Source: Pseudomonas rhodesiae
GTDB taxonomy: Bacteria > Pseudomonadota > Gammaproteobacteria > Pseudomonadales > Pseudomonadaceae
NCBI RefSeq assembly: GCF_007858255.1
Contig: NZ_VFEU01000002.1
Span: 1-64,000, forward strand
Direction of reading: 5' to 3'
DNA: 64,000 nt
In this document: positions 61,288 to 64,000 of the stretch, one piece after another
Numbering within the stretch: the stretch's first letter is position 1
Layout: the number at the start of each line of letters is the position of its first letter
Notes under the pieces: model-generated
What the model was told of the DNA's origin: nothing
Database searches by the model: none
Seen by the model: the letters and a program-made list of their open reading frames with translations, nothing else
Made by a program: the position numbers and the translations under genes

Positions 61288-63170
61288 GCACAGCGATGCT
61301 GACGTCCGCCGAGCAGCGCAGCGCAGCGCGGCAATTGACCCTGGCGATGCTGGCGCTGGGCTTATTGATCCTGGGCCTGGTGTGGCGCTGGCTGGCGCCG
61401 GACCAGAGCGGGGTGAGCCAGTTGCTGCTGGGCGTGGCCTCGCTGCTGGTGGCGGTGCCGGTGATGCGTTCGGCCTGGTACAGCCTGCGTTTTCCCAGCC
61501 TGCATGGCATCACCGACCAACTGATCGCCTTGGCCATGCTCGGCGCCTGGGCCACTGGCGATCTGCTGACCGCGGCGTTGCTGCCGATCATCATGATTTT
61601 CGGCCATGTGTTGGAAGAACGCAGTGTGATCGGCTCCCAAGAGGCGATCCACGCCCTGGGCAAGCTGACCCGCAGCCACGCGCGGCTTGTGCAGGCCGAC
61701 GGCAGCATTCAGGAAGTGAACAACGCCACGCTGAACACCGGCGATATCGTCGAAGTGCGCGCGGGCGACCGGGTGCCAGCCGATGGCGTGGTGCTGTCGG
61801 GCCAGGCCAGCCTGGATACGGCGCCCATCACCGGTGAATCGGTGCCACTGGAGGCCAGCGCCGGTGTGCAGGTGTTTGGCGGGGCGATCAATCTGGATGG
61901 CTTGTTGCGTCTTGAAGTGACGCGTACCGGGCATGAGTCGACCTTGGGCAAAGTCATTGCATTGATGCAGAACGCGGAACGCTCCAAGCCGCCGATCACG
62001 CGGCTGCTGGAGCGCTATGCGGGCAGTTACATGGTGCTGGTGTTGCTGTTGGCAGCGGTCACCTGGTTTGTGACCAACGACGCCCAGGCGATGCTCGCCG
62101 TGCTGGTGGCGGCGTGCCCGTGTGCGTTGGTGTTGTCGGCACCGGCCACGGCGATTGCCGGGATTGCCGTGGCGGCGCGCCACGGGATTTTGATTCGCAG
62201 CTCGGCATTTCTAGAGGAGTTGGCGGACCTGACGTCCCTGGTGGTCGACAAGACCGGCACCCTGACCTTTGGCACCCTGCGCCTGCAATCCATCGAAACC
62301 ACTGCGCCCGATCGGCAGGTGTTGCTGAACCTGGCAGCCAGCCTGGGCTCGGCCAGCAGCCATCCGGTCAGCCGGGCGTTGGCGGGGTTGGCGACGCAGG
62401 AACAGATGTGGGTGCTGACCGACATCCGCGAACGCCAGGGCCTGGGCGTAGTGGCACAGACCGAGGAGGGCGAAGCGGCCCTGGGACGCCCTGAGTTGTT
62501 CGAGCAATTGGGCATCGTGACCACCGCCGTGCCGACCCATGACGGCCCGATTGCCGGGTTGGCGCTGAACGGGCAATTTTTGGCCTGGCTGCTGCTGGCC
62601 GACAGCGTCAAACCGGAGGCCCGCCAGGCTCTGCAAGAGCTGCGCGAGCTGGGCCTGGGGCGTCAGTTGCTGCTCACCGGCGACCGCCAAAGTGTCGCCG
62701 ACAGCCTGGCGTTGGAGGTGGGCATCAGTGATGTCGCCGCCCAGGCGCTGCCGGAGGACAAGCTCAACCGCGTGCTGGCCGAGATCGATAGCGGCTTCCG
62801 GCCAATGGTGGTGGGTGATGGCATCAACGACAGCCTGGCACTCAAGGCCGGCGTGGTCGGCGTGGCCATGGGCGCGGGCGGGGCGGATATCGCGCTGGCC
62901 TCGGCGGACGTGGTGCTGATCGGCAGCGATCTGCGGCGCTTGGGCACCTGTGTGCGCTTGAGTCGCCAGTGCCGGCAGACGTTGCAGGTCAATGTGATCA
63001 TTGGCCTGGGCTGGACGCTGGCCATCGTCGTGTTCGCGGCCTTCGGCTGGCTGGGCGCAGCGGGGGCGATGATTGCGGCGCTGTTGCATAACCTCAGCAC
63101 GCTACTGGTACTGGGTAATGCCGGGCGTTTGCTGCGGTTTCAGGAGCCGCTGCTGAAACCGGAAGAATAA
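61284..63170 (+). CDS. P1B-type metal-transporting ATPase without N-terminal metal-binding domain
   Basis: 628 residues. Actuator ITGESVPLE, helix-6 site AACPCALVLSAPAT (CPC), phosphorylation site [19 protein letters not shown] (the HP motif) and GDGINDSLALKAGVVG are all present. Helix 8 reads LLHNLSTLLVLGNAGRLL. No HMA or His-rich N-terminus is present; the His tract is instead on the SPFH partner encoded two genes upstream. The metal cannot be told: CPC occurs in Cu and Zn/Cd pumps. It ends the operon. Confidence 0.87.
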   Translation: MSTAMLTSAEQRSAARQLTLAMLALGLLILGLVWRWLAPDQSGVSQLLLGVASLLVAVPVMRSAWYSLRFPSLHGITDQLIALAMLGAWATGDLLTAALLPIIMIFGHVLEERSVIGSQEAIHALGKLTRSHARLVQADGSIQEVNNATLNTGDIVEVRAGDRVPADGVVLSGQASLDTAPITGESVPLEASAGVQVFGGAINLDGLLRLEVTRTGHESTLGKVIALMQNAERSKPPITRLLERYAGSYMVLVLLLAAVTWFVTNDAQAMLAVLVAACPCALVLSAPATAIAGIAVAARHGILIRSSAFLEELADLTSLVVDKTGTLTFGTLRLQSIETTAPDRQVLLNLAASLGSASSHPVSRALAGLATQEQMWVLTDIRERQGLGVVAQTEEGEAALGRPELFEQLGIVTTAVPTHDGPIAGLALNGQFLAWLLLADSVKPEARQALQELRELGLGRQLLLTGDRQSVADSLALEVGISDVAAQALPEDKLNRVLAEIDSGFRPMVVGDGINDSLALKAGVVGVAMGAGGADIALASADVVLIGSDLRRLGTCVRLSRQCRQTLQVNVIIGLGWTLAIVVFAAFGWLGAAGAMIAALLHNLSTLLVLGNAGRLLRFQEPLLKPEE

Positions 63171-63287
63171 ATTTTCAGAAATACATGCGAGGGGCTGTAA
63201 CGCCGATGGGGGGCCTCACTCTAGTGGCATGTCAGGACCGAGCGCAGTGCTCGGCCGACTTCCCAACTGAACAATGAGGATGACCCC

Positions 63288-63539
63288 ATGAATATCAAAC
63301 AAGCCGTTTCCGGTGCTGCCCTGGCGATCGCCGCCGCTTCCATGTTTGCCGGTGTCGCCACCCAGGCACAAGCGGCTGATGCTCAGGTGCATTGCTACGG
63401 CGTCACGTCTTGCAAAGGCATGAACGACTGCAAGACTGCGGAAAACGCCTGCAAAGGCCAGGCGGTGTGCAAGGGCCACGGTTTCAAGGCCATGACCAAG
63501 GCGGAATGCGATAAGGCGGGCGGCAAAGTCGGCGAATAA
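63288..63539 (+). CDS. bufA: Bufferin-type small secreted protein BufA (DUF2282)
   Basis: 83 residues with a signal peptide ([18 protein letters not shown]). The mature part has the DUF2282 cysteines: [28 protein letters not shown] and a last Cys near KAECDK. Bufferins are small ribosomal peptides whose cysteines are changed by a DUF692 (MNIO) enzyme and then bind copper in the periplasm. The DUF692 gene follows 62 bp later. A TGTAAC motif near 63197 resembles an ECF-sigma promoter element. Confidence 0.88.
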   Translation: MNIKQAVSGAALAIAAASMFAGVATQAQAADAQVHCYGVTSCKGMNDCKTAENACKGQAVCKGHGFKAMTKAECDKAGGKVGE

Positions 63540-63601
63540 ACGCAAGCCAAGTGCTCCCGCAGCGTGTTTTGCGACCGCTGCGGACACTTTTTCCGGAGTC
63601 C

Positions 63602-64000
63602 ATGATGGCCACCTCTCTTCCCTTCCTGGGTTACGGCCTGGGTCTACGCAACGAATATTACGAACAGATTCTTGAGCAATCCCCTGCAGTGGATTGGTTT
63701 GAAGTGATCTCCGAGAATTACCTGGTGCAGGGTGGCAAAGCCTTGTACTACCTGGACGCCATCGCTGAGCGCTACCCATTGGTGATGCACGGCGTGTCCC
63801 TGTCCATCGGTGGGCCCCATGCCCTCGATTTCGATTATCTGAAGCAGATCAAACAGCTCGCCGAGCGCATCCAGCCGGCATGGGTGTCCGACCATTTGTG
63901 CTGGAGCCGCGGCAACGCGCACCAGTTGCATGACCTGCTGCCGTTGCCCTACACCGAGGAAAGCCTTTATTACGTGGCCGGCCGCGTTCGTCAGGTGCAG
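63602..64000 (+). CDS. bufB: BufB DUF692/MNIO enzyme, N-terminal part
   Basis: The open frame from ATG 63602 (a second ATG at 63605) runs off the window: 133 codons. It begins FLGYGLGLRNEYYEQIL, with VDWFEVISENYLV and LVMHGVSLSIGGPHALDFDY, the typical start of DUF692 multinuclear iron oxidative enzymes. It is expected to install thiooxazole-type rings at BufA cysteines, probably with a bufC partner outside the window. CGGAG lies at the right distance upstream. Confidence 0.9.
   Translation, partial: MMATSLPFLGYGLGLRNEYYEQILEQSPAVDWFEVISENYLVQGGKALYYLDAIAERYPLVMHGVSLSIGGPHALDFDYLKQIKQLAERIQPAWVSDHLCWSRGNAHQLHDLLPLPYTEESLYYVAGRVRQVQ

Overview
The window looks like a piece of a Pseudomonas chromosome, most likely from the P. 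fluorescens group. The evidence is the REP sequences of the GTGGGAGGGGGCTTGC type, the ars/cop gene families, PtrA-like proteins, and the chromosomal block pbpC-yfhM-ynb-hflK-like-buf. Positions 1 to about 43,133 look like the cargo and one end of a large Tn7-like transposon. Positions 43,134-64,000 look like ordinary, GC-rich host chromosome.

Layout of the mobile part. 1-3,540: the end of an IS66-family element that has cut off the start of a TnsD/TniQ gene, followed by a second intact TniQ gene. The remaining tns genes would lie to the left of the window. 3,926-9,333: arsenic island (arsN-like acetyltransferase and MarR regulator on the minus strand; arsC-arsR-arsB-arsC-arsH-arsC on the plus strand; a 21-codon remnant of a flavin monooxygenase gene, probably arsO). 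9,336-11,894: a two-gene unit (NdpA/YejK-like nucleoid protein plus an unknown membrane protein) behind a textbook LexA box. 12,212-15,858: PtrA-like/DUF2790 protein, OprD porin, dmeRF-like cobalt/nickel unit, DUF1289. 16,184-35,682: copper island (DUF411, copB, a small His/Met protein, copA, ptrA-like genes, copZ, a copper P-type ATPase, DUF2933, cupredoxin, copRS, copCD, cusCBA) with an orphan flagellar flgB gene in the middle. 36,038-40,702: a complete type II CBASS operon (HNH-SAVED effector, CD-NTase, Cap2 E1/E2, Cap3 JAB). 40,731-42,907: an exonuclease, an AbrB-DUF2384 fusion, a dead GNAT gene and a small unknown gene. 42,987-43,133: three 17-bp repeats spaced like the TnsB-binding sites of a Tn7 left end.

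Chromosomal part. pbpC and the giant alpha-2-macroglobulin gene yfhM form a minus-strand pair. A six-gene minus-strand operon (57,059 to 51,372) resembles E. coli ynbABCD and should make or remodel a phospholipid. A plus-strand operon holds three SPFH (HflK/HflC-like) proteins and a P1B-type ATPase. The window ends in bufA and the start of bufB.

How it works together. The transposon carries arsenate reduction and export, periplasmic copper oxidation and sequestration, cytoplasmic copper export, and trans-envelope Cus efflux. At least five similar boxes (ATTACATTTCTGTCAG type) precede the periplasmic copper genes and copRS/copC, which fits one CopRS regulon. The copZ-ATPase unit instead has a MerR/CueR-like promoter. 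The defence cargo (CBASS, and possibly the SOS-linked NdpA pair) sits beside the metal genes, and the CBASS operon lies near the left end of the element. No tRNA, rRNA or CRISPR array was seen.
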